Part shown: positions 1 to 7,182 of the stretch, one piece after another
How the letters are laid out: the number at the start of each line of letters is the position of its first letter
How positions within the stretch are numbered: position 1 is the stretch's first letter
Source of the DNA: Clostridiales bacterium
GTDB lineage: Bacteria; Bacillota; Clostridia; Oscillospirales; Feifaniaceae
Assembly (NCBI GenBank): GCA_012719075.1
Contig: JAAYBB010000077.1
Location: 1-39,730, forward strand
DNA: 39,730 bases
Reading direction: 5' to 3'
The notes under the pieces: model-generated
The model's input: the letters and a program-made list of their open reading frames with translations, nothing else
Told to the model about the DNA's origin: nothing
Databases searched by the model: none
Position numbers and translations under genes: made by a program

Positions 1-1299
1 TATGTGGCGGCGCTCTTTGGAACCCTCCTGTTCGGGATGACGGCGCTCCCGCTGAATGTTTCGATGACAGCGCATGAAATCATGCCGTTGCTCGGGCAGA
101 CGTCGACGCAGACCCTCATAACTTCAAAGAGATTCGGACGGATGTTTGAAGACATCAGAGTCAACCACATGCCCCATCTGCAGGTCATCTGTCTGGAGGA
201 CCTGCCCACCCGTGCCTGTGAAGCGCTGCCCGAGGCGGTGCATGTCGGCCCGGATGAACCCATGGTGCTTTTGAGCACATCCGGCACCACGGGCAAGGCC
301 AGGATCGTACAGCTCTCTGAAAAGAATGTGGAGGCCTCTGTGCTGGGCTATCTGGATAAGATGAATTTTGAAAAATCCGGCCAGAGCGATGTCCGGTATA
401 TCCTTGCCACGCCATTTTCCACCGCCTACGGCCTGATGATCCTGTCCGCCTGTCTTCTCCGGTCGTTTCCGATCATTCCGATTGGAGAAGGGTTCACGCT
501 GGACGTGTTTTATGCCTTGGCGGAAGCGCACAGGGCGACACACTACGAGGGCGGGACTTCGGTTCCGCTGTTGATGGAACAGACGGCGGGCAGGCCGATT
601 CCCCATGACATCCATCGGCTGAAGCACTTCGGATTCGGTGGGAGCAAGGTTTCCGGCAACATGCTGGAGGCGCTTTTAAAAGCCTATCCCGGGATCCGGT
701 TTTGGCAGGGCTACGGCATGACGGAGGCGGCGCCACTCATCACAAAATATGCCAACACCCAGGACGAAAAGCTGGATTCTGTCGGGACCGCCATCAAAGG
801 CGTAAAAATTGCGGTCGAGGTGGACGGCAGTGTGACCGATGCACCCTACACGACAGGGGAAATCGTCGTGCAGGGGCCAAACGTCATGCTGGGGTATTAC
901 CAAAACGAGGAGGAGACAGACAACGTATTAAAAAATGGCCATTTGTATACCGGGGATCTGGGGTATCTGGATGAAGACGGCTATTTGTACATCTGCGGGC
1001 GGAAGAAAAACGTGGTGATCGTCCGGGGCCTCAACGTGCATCCGGAGGAGGTGGAGGCCTGCATCCTGAGCAGCCTGCTCGTACAGGACTGCGTCGTCTA
1101 CGGGGAGACCGACGCGCTCGGACACGAGGTGGTGTGTGCGGATGTTGTCCCGATGAACAAGCAGGTTCAGATCGGGGAGATCGAGGCCCACTGCAGGACC
1201 CGTCTGGCAGACTATAAGCAGCCGCAAAAAATCCGGGTAGTGGACGCAATCCCCAAAGCCGCGTCCGGAAAAACCGGAAGGCTGGCCAGGGATCGCTGA
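1..1299 (+). CDS. AMP-forming acyl/aryl ligase (ANL superfamily), 5' partial
   Basis: This enzyme activates a carboxylic acid as its acyl-adenylate and probably passes it to CoA or a carrier-protein thiol. The reading frame is open at base 1, so the N-terminus lies outside the window; 432 residues are visible, against about 500 in full-length relatives. In order I see the P-loop-like STSGTTGKA motif (about residue 92), the GYGMTEAAP motif (about 237), the YTGDLGYLD motif with its ATP-ribose Asp (about 317), the GRKKN hinge, and a C-terminal PKAASGKTGR segment carrying the usual catalytic Lys. The stop codon shares its A with the ATG of the next gene, so the two are translationally coupled. 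That partner, a BtrH/C39-like protein, suggests the activated acyl group is transferred onward by it, perhaps via a carrier protein outside the window. The substrate cannot be told. Base composition is less GC-rich than the housekeeping genes that follow. Confidence 0.88.
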   Translation, partial: YVAALFGTLLFGMTALPLNVSMTAHEIMPLLGQTSTQTLITSKRFGRMFEDIRVNHMPHLQVICLEDLPTRACEALPEAVHVGPDEPMVLLSTSGTTGKARIVQLSEKNVEASVLGYLDKMNFEKSGQSDVRYILATPFSTAYGLMILSACLLRSFPIIPIGEGFTLDVFYALAEAHRATHYEGGTSVPLLMEQTAGRPIPHDIHRLKHFGFGGSKVSGNMLEALLKAYPGIRFWQGYGMTEAAPLITKYANTQDEKLDSVGTAIKGVKIAVEVDGSVTDAPYTTGEIVVQGPNVMLGYYQNEEETDNVLKNGHLYTGDLGYLDEDGYLYICGRKKNVVIVRGLNVHPEEVEACILSSLLVQDCVVYGETDALGHEVVCADVVPMNKQVQIGEIEAHCRTRLADYKQPQKIRVVDAIPKAASGKTGRLARDR

Positions 1300-2162
1300 T
1301 GAATCTGGTCTATTTTCGCGGGTTAAACTGCTACCACGCCTGTATTGTCAACGTCGCCGCCCTTCTGGGCGTGCGGTATCGGGACGCGTTTGCCACGCTG
1401 TGGTCCGAAACGGACTTCTCCTATGACCCGATGCACGACCTCTATTTGACGAAGCGGATGATGGCAAACCTTGAAGCGCTGGGCGCAAAGCTTGAACCCC
1501 TGAACTGCGCCTCCAAACAGGTGGCAGAGGAGGGCTTGTGCCGGCTTTGTCCCGGAGCGTGGATCATCGTCGGAATGGACGCCTTCCACATTGCGTGGAA
1601 TCCATTTTATCAGTCGCTGCACAGTTTTCACTACTTTATTGTGCAGAAAGAGGCAGGGGAGCGTTCCCCCTGTTTTGACCCGATGTACAGCCAAAAGGAG
1701 ATGTGGATCACGCCCGAAGAGATGAGCGCACATGCCTTTGCCCTCTTGCAGCTCCGCAAGGTTCCACAAACGCCTCTGTCCATCGGCGCTGCGCAGGAGG
1801 CGCAGGAAGTCGTGCGCACCCATCCGGAAACACAGGCAAATTTGCTTGAGAACATACGTGGATGTGTCCGCGGGGAGCAAAAAAAGGTGGGCTTGCTTGC
1901 AAGATACGTGGATGCCATGATCAACAACCGCTACCTCTATCGGAATTACCTGCAAAATTCGCCGTCGGGTTTGGCGGCGCATCCAGAATTCTTCAACGAT
2001 GATTTTTTCGCGCAGTGGACATCGGTAAAAAACGGGCTCTACAAAGCGTCTCTGGTCAGCGATAACGAGCACATCATCGATGAGGTGTGCAAGAAATTCA
2101 GCAGCCTGATCGACATGGAAATTTCGATGGCGGAGAAGATGATTGCAATGGCGTCCAACTGA
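1299..2162 (+). CDS. BtrH/C39-like cysteine acyltransferase or peptidase
   Basis: This 287-residue protein has a papain/C39-type layout. Cys11 (or Cys15) lies in an N-terminal NCYHACIVNVAALLG segment, His111 in HYFIV, and Asp127 in CFDPMY, which gives a plausible Cys-His-Asp triad. This resembles the BtrH N-terminal family; BtrH in butirosin synthesis moves an acyl chain from a carrier protein to an amine. The C-terminal 150 residues are helical-looking and I do not recognise them. The ATG overlaps the stop of the upstream acyl ligase by one base, so the pair is probably an activate-then-transfer module at the end of a biosynthetic operon. No signal peptide is seen, so it should act in the cytoplasm. 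Family assignment rests on motif pattern only; a true peptidase function is possible. Confidence 0.6.
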   Translation: MNLVYFRGLNCYHACIVNVAALLGVRYRDAFATLWSETDFSYDPMHDLYLTKRMMANLEALGAKLEPLNCASKQVAEEGLCRLCPGAWIIVGMDAFHIAWNPFYQSLHSFHYFIVQKEAGERSPCFDPMYSQKEMWITPEEMSAHAFALLQLRKVPQTPLSIGAAQEAQEVVRTHPETQANLLENIRGCVRGEQKKVGLLARYVDAMINNRYLYRNYLQNSPSGLAAHPEFFNDDFFAQWTSVKNGLYKASLVSDNEHIIDEVCKKFSSLIDMEISMAEKMIAMASN

Positions 2163-2357
2163 GCATGGGGAAATCCCCGTGCAAGGGCAGGGGCACCGGT
2201 CAGCCGGGTGTACGGGCGAGAACAGGGGAGGGCACCTCCCGCAGCCTGTTTTGGCCAGTTTCCCCACCGCCCAAAGTGGTTTTTTCAGCCTGGACAACCC
2301 CCTTTTCGCAAGGGCGATCCCGCTTGTCCACCGCCGGCCGCAAAAAGCGCAAAAAGA

Positions 2358-2386
2358 TTGTATTGTGCCGCCTGGGGCGCTATACT
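2358..2386 (+). promoter_or_regulatory. Sigma-70-type promoter for the S9 peptidase gene
   Basis: TTGTAT (2358-2363) and TATACT (2381-2386) are separated by 17 bp. The predicted transcript starts near 2393, about 37 bases before the ATG at 2430. Confidence 0.7.
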
Positions 2387-2429
2387 GGCAGGGGTAACGT
2401 AGAAAAAGGACCGGAAAGGGAGTTTGGGC

Positions 2430-4445
2430 ATGAAGCAGGTTGACAGGCGCAAAATCGAGCTGGAGGATTTTTTGCAGTACAGGTTCCTTTCGGCGCTCTC
2501 CTCCTCGCCGTCGGGCAAGACGGCGGCCTATGTCGTGAGCCGCTGCAGCGAGGACCGCGAGGGGTACGAGAGCTGCATCTGGATCCACGACGTCGCCACG
2601 CGGGAAAACCGGCAGCTCACCGCCTTCGGTCGGGAGCGCAGCTACCTCTGGGAGGACGAGACGACCCTGCTGTTCCCCGCGCTGCGCAGCGACCGGGACC
2701 GCAAGCGCAAGGAATCCGGCCTGCCCCACACGGTGTTCTACCGCATCGGCATCCATGGCGGCGAGGCGGTGCGCGCCTTTGAGGTGGCGCTGGACTGCTC
2801 GGTCAAGGCCAAGCTGGCCGACGGGCGCTATGTGCTGGTGGCCGACACCTATGTGAACCGCCCACTGCTGGTGGGGGCATCGCCCGAGCAGCGCGAGGCC
2901 TATGTGAACATGCTGGCCGAGGAGGCCGACTACGAGGTCTTTGACGAGCTGCCCTTCTGGTACAACGGCCGTGGGGTGACCAACAAGCGCAGGGAGCGGC
3001 TGTTTCTCTACGACCCCGCCAGCGGCGAGGCCAAGGCTGTGACCGACCCGCTGTTTGAAGTGGCCGACGTCGACGTGGACCCCGAGCGGGGCATCATCCT
3101 CTACAGCGGGCACCACAAGCTGCACTACGACAAGGAGATGCTGGGCCTCTACTACTATTACATCGACGGGGACCGCACGGTCGAGGCCGTCCCGCAGATG
3201 ACCATGACCATCCGGCGCCTTGCGCTCTGGAACGGCCGCGCGCTAATCGCCGGCGCCGACGAAAAGGACTACGGCGTGGAGCAGAACGCCGACTTCTACT
3301 TTGCCGACCCCGACGGGACCGTCACACTGCTGGCGGCGCCCGACCGCAGCCCCCACAGCTCGATGGGCTCCGACAGCCGCTACGGCGGCGGCTACGGCGG
3401 CGGACGGGTGGTCGGGGACAGGTTTTACTTCCAGAGCACGCTGAACAGCTGCTCGCAGCTCATGGCGCTGGAGCAGGGCGGCGACATCCGCACGCTCAGC
3501 CGCTCGAGCGGCTCGGTGGACGGCTTTGCGATCACGGCCGAAGGGCCGCTGGTCGTCGCCATGCACGAGATGCGCCTGCAGGAGCTCTACTGCGTCGGGG
3601 CTGACGGCTCGCTGACCCAGGTCTCGGCCTTCAACGAGCACATCGAAGCGACCAGGCACATCCAGCCTGCAAAGCCCCTCCACTTTACAAACAGCGACGG
3701 CGTGCTGATCGAGGGTTTTGTGATCTATCCGGTCGGCTACGAGCCCGGCCGCAAGTACCCGGGGCTGCTGGAGGTGCACGGCGGGCCCAAGACCGCGTTC
3801 GGCGAGGTCTTCTTCCACGAGATGCAGCTATTTGCGTCGGACGGCTACTTTGTCTTCTACTGCAACCCCAGGGGCAGCGACGGGCGCGGCAACGAGTTTG
3901 CCGACATCCGCTACGACTTCGGCGGCAAGGACTATCGTGACCTCATGGAGTTTTGTGACTTTGTGCTTGAGCAGATCCCCGACATCGACCCGCAGCGGAC
4001 CGCCGTGGCCGGCGGCAGCTACGGCGGCTTTATGACCAACTGGATCATCGGGCACACCGACCGCTTCTGCGCCGCCGTCTCGCAGCGCTCGATCTCCAAC
4101 TGGATGACCGACGCCTCGCTGACCGACAACGGGCACTACTTTGCCTACGATCAGCACGGCGGCACGATCTGGGAGGGCCTCGACAAGCTTTGGGCGCAGT
4201 CGCCGCTCAAGTACGCCGACCAGTGCAAGACGCCGACGCTGTTCATCCACGCAGAACAGGACTATCGCTGCACCATGGCCGAGGGGCTCCAGATGTTCTC
4301 GGCGCTGGTCCGGCACCAGTGCGAGGCCCGGCTCTGCCTGTTCCACGGCGAGAACCACGAGCTCTCGCGCGCCGGGAAGCCGCGCCACCGCGTGCGCCGG
4401 CTGCAGGAGATCAAGGGCTGGATCGACCGCTTCTGCAAGCAGTAG
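2430..4445 (+). CDS. S9 family (prolyl oligopeptidase/acylaminoacyl) peptidase
   Basis: This is a cytoplasmic serine peptidase of about 671 residues that should trim short peptides. The N-terminal two thirds look like the seven-bladed propeller that gates the active site. The C-terminal alpha/beta-hydrolase carries Ser530 in GGSYGG, Asp611 in AEQDYR and His643 in GENHELS, a complete catalytic triad. There is no signal peptide. An in-frame TTG lies at 2424, but the ATG at 2430 has GGGAG eight bases upstream and is the better start. The gene has its own promoter (2358-2386) and so appears monocistronic. It is convergent with the desulfoferrodoxin gene, with a hairpin-rich gap between them. It marks the return to strongly GC-rich coding sequence after the first two genes. 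Confidence 0.93.
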   Translation: MKQVDRRKIELEDFLQYRFLSALSSSPSGKTAAYVVSRCSEDREGYESCIWIHDVATRENRQLTAFGRERSYLWEDETTLLFPALRSDRDRKRKESGLPHTVFYRIGIHGGEAVRAFEVALDCSVKAKLADGRYVLVADTYVNRPLLVGASPEQREAYVNMLAEEADYEVFDELPFWYNGRGVTNKRRERLFLYDPASGEAKAVTDPLFEVADVDVDPERGIILYSGHHKLHYDKEMLGLYYYYIDGDRTVEAVPQMTMTIRRLALWNGRALIAGADEKDYGVEQNADFYFADPDGTVTLLAAPDRSPHSSMGSDSRYGGGYGGGRVVGDRFYFQSTLNSCSQLMALEQGGDIRTLSRSSGSVDGFAITAEGPLVVAMHEMRLQELYCVGADGSLTQVSAFNEHIEATRHIQPAKPLHFTNSDGVLIEGFVIYPVGYEPGRKYPGLLEVHGGPKTAFGEVFFHEMQLFASDGYFVFYCNPRGSDGRGNEFADIRYDFGGKDYRDLMEFCDFVLEQIPDIDPQRTAVAGGSYGGFMTNWIIGHTDRFCAAVSQRSISNWMTDASLTDNGHYFAYDQHGGTIWEGLDKLWAQSPLKYADQCKTPTLFIHAEQDYRCTMAEGLQMFSALVRHQCEARLCLFHGENHELSRAGKPRHRVRRLQEIKGWIDRFCKQ

Positions 4446-4474
4446 CGGGTCAAACGGGCGAAACAGGGTTCAAT

Positions 4475-4514
4475 AGCCAAGGGGCTGCTGCACGGTTGCA
4501 GCAGCCCCTTGGCT
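4475..4514. repeat. Perfect hairpin repeat, copy 1
   Basis: Two 18-bp arms (4475-4492 and 4497-4514) are exact reverse complements around a CGGT loop. The inner 34 bases recur identically at 4711-4744. No U-tract follows on either strand, so it is not a classical intrinsic terminator by itself. Confidence 0.85.
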
Positions 4515-4675
4515 GTCAAAAAAGGCGGTCCTATGCAAGGCGGGTGGCAAAAACAGCCCCGACATCAAATCCGTGGGAACGGCGGACATGTGCCGACGTT
4601 CCTACTCCTAAACGGGCCTGCGCGTTTCGAGCCCCAAAGGGGCGAGGAACGAAGGCGCGAGCGCACAGGCCCTCT

Positions 4676-4702
4676 TGTCAAAAAACCACCGGTTTTTTGA
4701 CA
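4676..4702. terminator. A/T-rich palindrome, possible bidirectional terminator
   Basis: TGTCAAAAAACC (4676-4687) and its exact reverse complement (4691-4702) flank a 3-base loop. The right arm carries a six-T run on either strand. It lies in the gap between two convergent genes, where a terminator is expected. Confidence 0.45.
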
Positions 4703-4710
4703 GTCTCAGT

Positions 4711-4744
4711 CAAGGGGCTGCTGCACGGTTGCAGCAGCCCCTTG
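4711..4744. repeat. Perfect hairpin repeat, copy 2
   Basis: Arms 4711-4725 and 4730-4744 pair perfectly around the same CGGT loop as copy 1, in the same orientation, so the two copies are also a 34-bp direct repeat about 236 bp apart. A T-rich stretch (4757-4763) follows on the plus strand, so it may end the peptidase transcript. Confidence 0.8.
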
Positions 4745-4821
4745 GGCTTGCTTGGGTTGTTTTATCGGGGGGGGTGTCCGTACAGGGTTTGGCCTCCTGC
4801 CGGTGCATGTACAGCGGCGCT

Positions 4822-5208
4822 TTACGCCAGCTCGGTCTTCCAGAGCCCGTGGATGTTGCAGTAGGCGAAGACCGCGAGCGGCTTGTCGTCCACCAGCGCA
4901 AAGGAGACCGCGGGCTTCTCGCCGGGCAGCAGGTTCTTGCGCTGGCCGCCCTTTTCGGTCTCGAGGTAGATCCACTCGATGTAGTGCTTTTCCTCCATCG
5001 GGTGATCGGCACTGCCGACCTTGGCCACCAGGCGGTCGCCCTCCACGGAGGCGACGGGCAGGTGCTTCTCCTGGGACGCCTCCTCGGTGTTGGGGATGAG
5101 CTCAAGCATGGACTCGCCGCAGCAGATCAGCGGGACGCCGGCGTTGTTGATCATGCCGACCAGGTTTCCGCAGTGCTTGCAGAGGTAAAACTGTTGATGT
5201 CTTTTCAT
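4822..5208 (-). CDS. dfx: Desulfoferrodoxin (superoxide reductase)
   Basis: The protein reduces superoxide to hydrogen peroxide in the cytoplasm without making oxygen, a typical defence of strict anaerobes. Its 128 residues have both iron sites of the two-centre class. Cys10, Cys13, Cys29 and Cys30 form the N-terminal desulforedoxin-like FeCys4 centre. His49, His69, His75, Cys117 and His120 form the catalytic FeHis4Cys centre, at nearly the same positions as in well-studied desulfoferrodoxins. The EKHLP motif is also present. The ATG has AGGAG upstream. The gene is transcribed alone, divergently from trmK. The best promoter lies about 190 bases upstream, giving an unusually long GC-rich leader. 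Confidence 0.95.
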   Translation of the reverse strand: MKRHQQFYLCKHCGNLVGMINNAGVPLICCGESMLELIPNTEEASQEKHLPVASVEGDRLVAKVGSADHPMEEKHYIEWIYLETEKGGQRKNLLPGEKPAVSFALVDDKPLAVFAYCNIHGLWKTELA

Positions 5209-5402
5209 GTGAGACGACTCCTTTCAGCCTTGTCATTAAAGTGTGGATGGCAACCCCGTGCCTGCGGCCGAGGGCGTTGGCCGCGGGGCCCGGGCGCTGG
5301 CGCGCAGTGGGCAGAGGCCGGGGCCTGAACTGTTCCCGGCAGCCTGTCCAGGTCGGGGCGCCGCCCGCTTTCCGGATCGGAAAGCCGACCCTTTTCATAA
5401 AA

Positions 5403-5431
5403 ATTGTACCATAGTTTGCCTGCGTAAGCAA
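5403..5431 (-). promoter_or_regulatory. Promoter for dfx
   Basis: On the minus strand TTGCTT (5431-5426) and TACAAT (5408-5403) are 17 bp apart. The predicted start near 5396 gives a leader of about 190 nt. Confidence 0.6.
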
Positions 5432-5514
5432 AGATAATTTTTTGCCTTCCGCCCCCACCGCCACCGGGAGGAAGCGGGTGAAAAACCGCCGATCCTGCCG
5501 GGCGGCGACAAAAC

Positions 5515-5544
5515 TTGATTTGGGGGCGGCGCATGCGGTACAAT
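5515..5544 (+). promoter_or_regulatory. Promoter for trmK-nif3-rqcH
   Basis: TTGATT (5515-5520) and TACAAT (5539-5544) are separated by 18 bp. The predicted transcript begins near 5551, about 65 nt before the trmK start. Confidence 0.65.
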
Positions 5545-5616
5545 AAAGAACAGTTACCTCCTGCAGGCGGGGCAGACCCCTGCCCGGCGGGAGGGCCATG
5601 TTGAGGAGGGGCGACC

Positions 5617-6357
5617 TTGTTGAGATTGCCGATGCTGTCGCCGCGCCTTGAGGCGGTGGCACAGTGTGTGCGGACGGGCATCAGGCTGCTGGACGTCGGC
5701 AGCGACCACGCCAAGCTGCCGGTCGTGCTGGTGGGCCGCGGGGTGTGCGGCAGCGCCATTGCCTCCGACATTGGACAGGGCCCCTGCGCCAGCGCGCGCA
5801 GGACCATCGAACGCCACCGGATGTCAGACCGCATTGCGGTGGTGCAGACCGACGGCCTGCGGGACATCGACCTTGCGCAGGTGGACGACGTCGTCATGGC
5901 CGGCATGGGGGGCGAGACGGTGCTGCGCATCCTGAATGCACGGCCCGAGGTCCTCTGTGAGCGCATTCGGCTGATCCTGCAGCCGCAGACCGACCTGCCC
6001 GACGTGCGGGCCTGGCTGTACGGCCACGGCTGCCGCTTTGAGGAGCGGCTGGTGGCCGAAGGGGAGCGGCTCTACCACGTGTTCTGCGCGCAGTTTACGG
6101 GCAGGCTGGCGGCGCCCACCTTTGCGCAGATTCATTTGGGGGAGCCAGAGGGGCCGGCCGGGCTGGTGTCCACCGCCCGCAGCCGGCAGCTGCGGGCCGT
6201 CGAGGCCCAGATCGAGGGCCTGCGGCGGGGCAAAACGCCCGACCCCGCGCGGCTGGGCGAGCTGCTGGACATCCGGGCGCTGCTGCGGGAGGCCGCAGGC
6301 GGTCCGCCCGATCAAGGTGGAGAAGAGGACGTCTTGCAAGAGAGAGGAAGTGTGTAG
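5617..6357 (+). CDS. trmK: tRNA (adenine(22)-N1)-methyltransferase TrmK
   Basis: TrmK methylates N1 of adenine 22 in the D-loop of certain tRNAs, using S-adenosylmethionine. The 246-residue protein has the family's SAM-site motif LDVGSDHAKLP (residues 25-35), the acidic ASDIGQGP strand (Asp51), the AGMGGE motif and the LQPQTD motif, then a C-terminal helical region. The start is TTG at 5617, chosen because GAGGAGG lies seven bases upstream and the family motifs begin soon after. It is first in an operon with a Nif3-like gene (one base gap), an arrangement common in Bacillota (yqfN-yqfO). The last 25 residues look low-complexity and acidic. Confidence 0.93.
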   Translation: MLRLPMLSPRLEAVAQCVRTGIRLLDVGSDHAKLPVVLVGRGVCGSAIASDIGQGPCASARRTIERHRMSDRIAVVQTDGLRDIDLAQVDDVVMAGMGGETVLRILNARPEVLCERIRLILQPQTDLPDVRAWLYGHGCRFEERLVAEGERLYHVFCAQFTGRLAAPTFAQIHLGEPEGPAGLVSTARSRQLRAVEAQIEGLRRGKTPDPARLGELLDIRALLREAAGGPPDQGGEEDVLQERGSV

Positions 6358-6358
6358 C

Positions 6359-7162
6359 GTGCGGAGTTCCCATACGGTGCAGCAGGTGTACGAGCGGCTG
6401 GTCGAGGCGGCGCCGCTGGAATTGGCCATGGGCTTTGACAACCCCGGGCTGCTGGTCGGGGACAGGGGTGCGCAGGCCGGGGCCGTGCTGCTCTGCCTCG
6501 ACATCACCGACCGGGTGATCGACGAGGCGATCGCGCTGGGCTGCGGGGTCATTGTCAGCCACCACCCGCTGTTCTTCGAGCTGCCCAAACAGCTGCTCGC
6601 GGACGCACAGGGCCCGGTCGGGCGGGCCATACGGCTGCTGCGGGCCGGCCTTTCGGCCATCTGCCTGCACACCAACATGGATGTTGCGCAGGGCGGCGTC
6701 AACGACCTGCTGCTCGGCAAGCTGGGGCTCAGCCCAGAGGCCGGCCCCCCGCCCGAGGGCGGCGAGGGCTTCATCGGGCGGATCGGAAGCCTGCGCATGG
6801 CCCTGCGCCCGGCCGAGTTGGCCGCCGAGGTCCGGCGGCGCCTGGGCTGCGACGCCGTGCGCTATGTCGCCGGGCATGGCGAGGTGCGCCGGGTGGCCGT
6901 GGTGGGCGGCGCGGGCGGCGGCTTCTATGAGGCGGCCGCCGCCCAGGGCTGCGACGCCCTGGTCACGGCCGAGGTCAAGCACCACCACTTTTTGGAGGCC
7001 GAGGCGCTCGGCCTCACGCTGGTGGACGCCGGCCACTTTCACACCGAGCGCTTTGTCGTCGAGCGCTTTGAGGCGCTGATCGGGGCCGGCTGCCCCGGCC
7101 TTGCGATCCACAGGTCGCGGACCGTTGACCGCGACCTCGTGCAGACCATCTCATCTTATTAA
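6359..7162 (+). CDS. Nif3-like dinuclear metal centre protein
   Basis: This is a member of the widespread Nif3/YqfO family, which forms toroidal hexamers with a two-metal site; the biochemical role is not settled. The 267 residues show metal-ligand motifs: His68-His69 in VSHHP, Asp108 in HTNMD, and His226 with Glu230 in GHFHTER. It is the short form, without the large PII-like insertion of B. subtilis YqfO. The chosen start is GTG at 6359, one base after the trmK stop, with AGAGGAAG about nine bases upstream. The reading frame stays open further upstream inside trmK, but that part is only a shadow. Coupling to trmK is the usual genomic context. Confidence 0.9.
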   Translation: MRSSHTVQQVYERLVEAAPLELAMGFDNPGLLVGDRGAQAGAVLLCLDITDRVIDEAIALGCGVIVSHHPLFFELPKQLLADAQGPVGRAIRLLRAGLSAICLHTNMDVAQGGVNDLLLGKLGLSPEAGPPPEGGEGFIGRIGSLRMALRPAELAAEVRRRLGCDAVRYVAGHGEVRRVAVVGGAGGGFYEAAAAQGCDALVTAEVKHHHFLEAEALGLTLVDAGHFHTERFVVERFEALIGAGCPGLAIHRSRTVDRDLVQTISSY

Positions 7163-7182
7163 GCAGAACGGGGGCGGGGGCT

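Larger units (their letters stand above)
4446..4821. other. Gene-free gap between convergent genes, with two identical hairpins
   Basis: No credible gene is seen in these 376 bp. The gap holds two copies of a perfect palindrome (4475-4514 and 4711-4744), a central A/T-rich palindrome (4676-4702) and a GC-rich imperfect inverted repeat (about 4612-4673). The downstream hairpin, followed by TTGTTTTA, may terminate the plus-strand transcript. Confidence 0.7.
5209..5616. other. Divergent intergenic region dfx/trmK
   Basis: These 408 bp hold back-to-back promoters for dfx (minus) and trmK (plus). The dfx leader carries a perfect 8-bp hairpin (5367-5385) just after the predicted transcript start, followed by very GC-rich sequence. 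No gene is visible. Confidence 0.6.

Noticed and set aside
4475-4744. CRISPR array
   Set aside because: There are only two repeats, each a self-contained hairpin, with a structured 200-bp interval and no cas gene.
6038-6358. N-terminal extension of the Nif3-like protein
   Set aside because: The extension overlaps trmK completely, is Arg/Gly/Cys-rich and unlike the family; the GTG at 6359 has a ribosome binding site.
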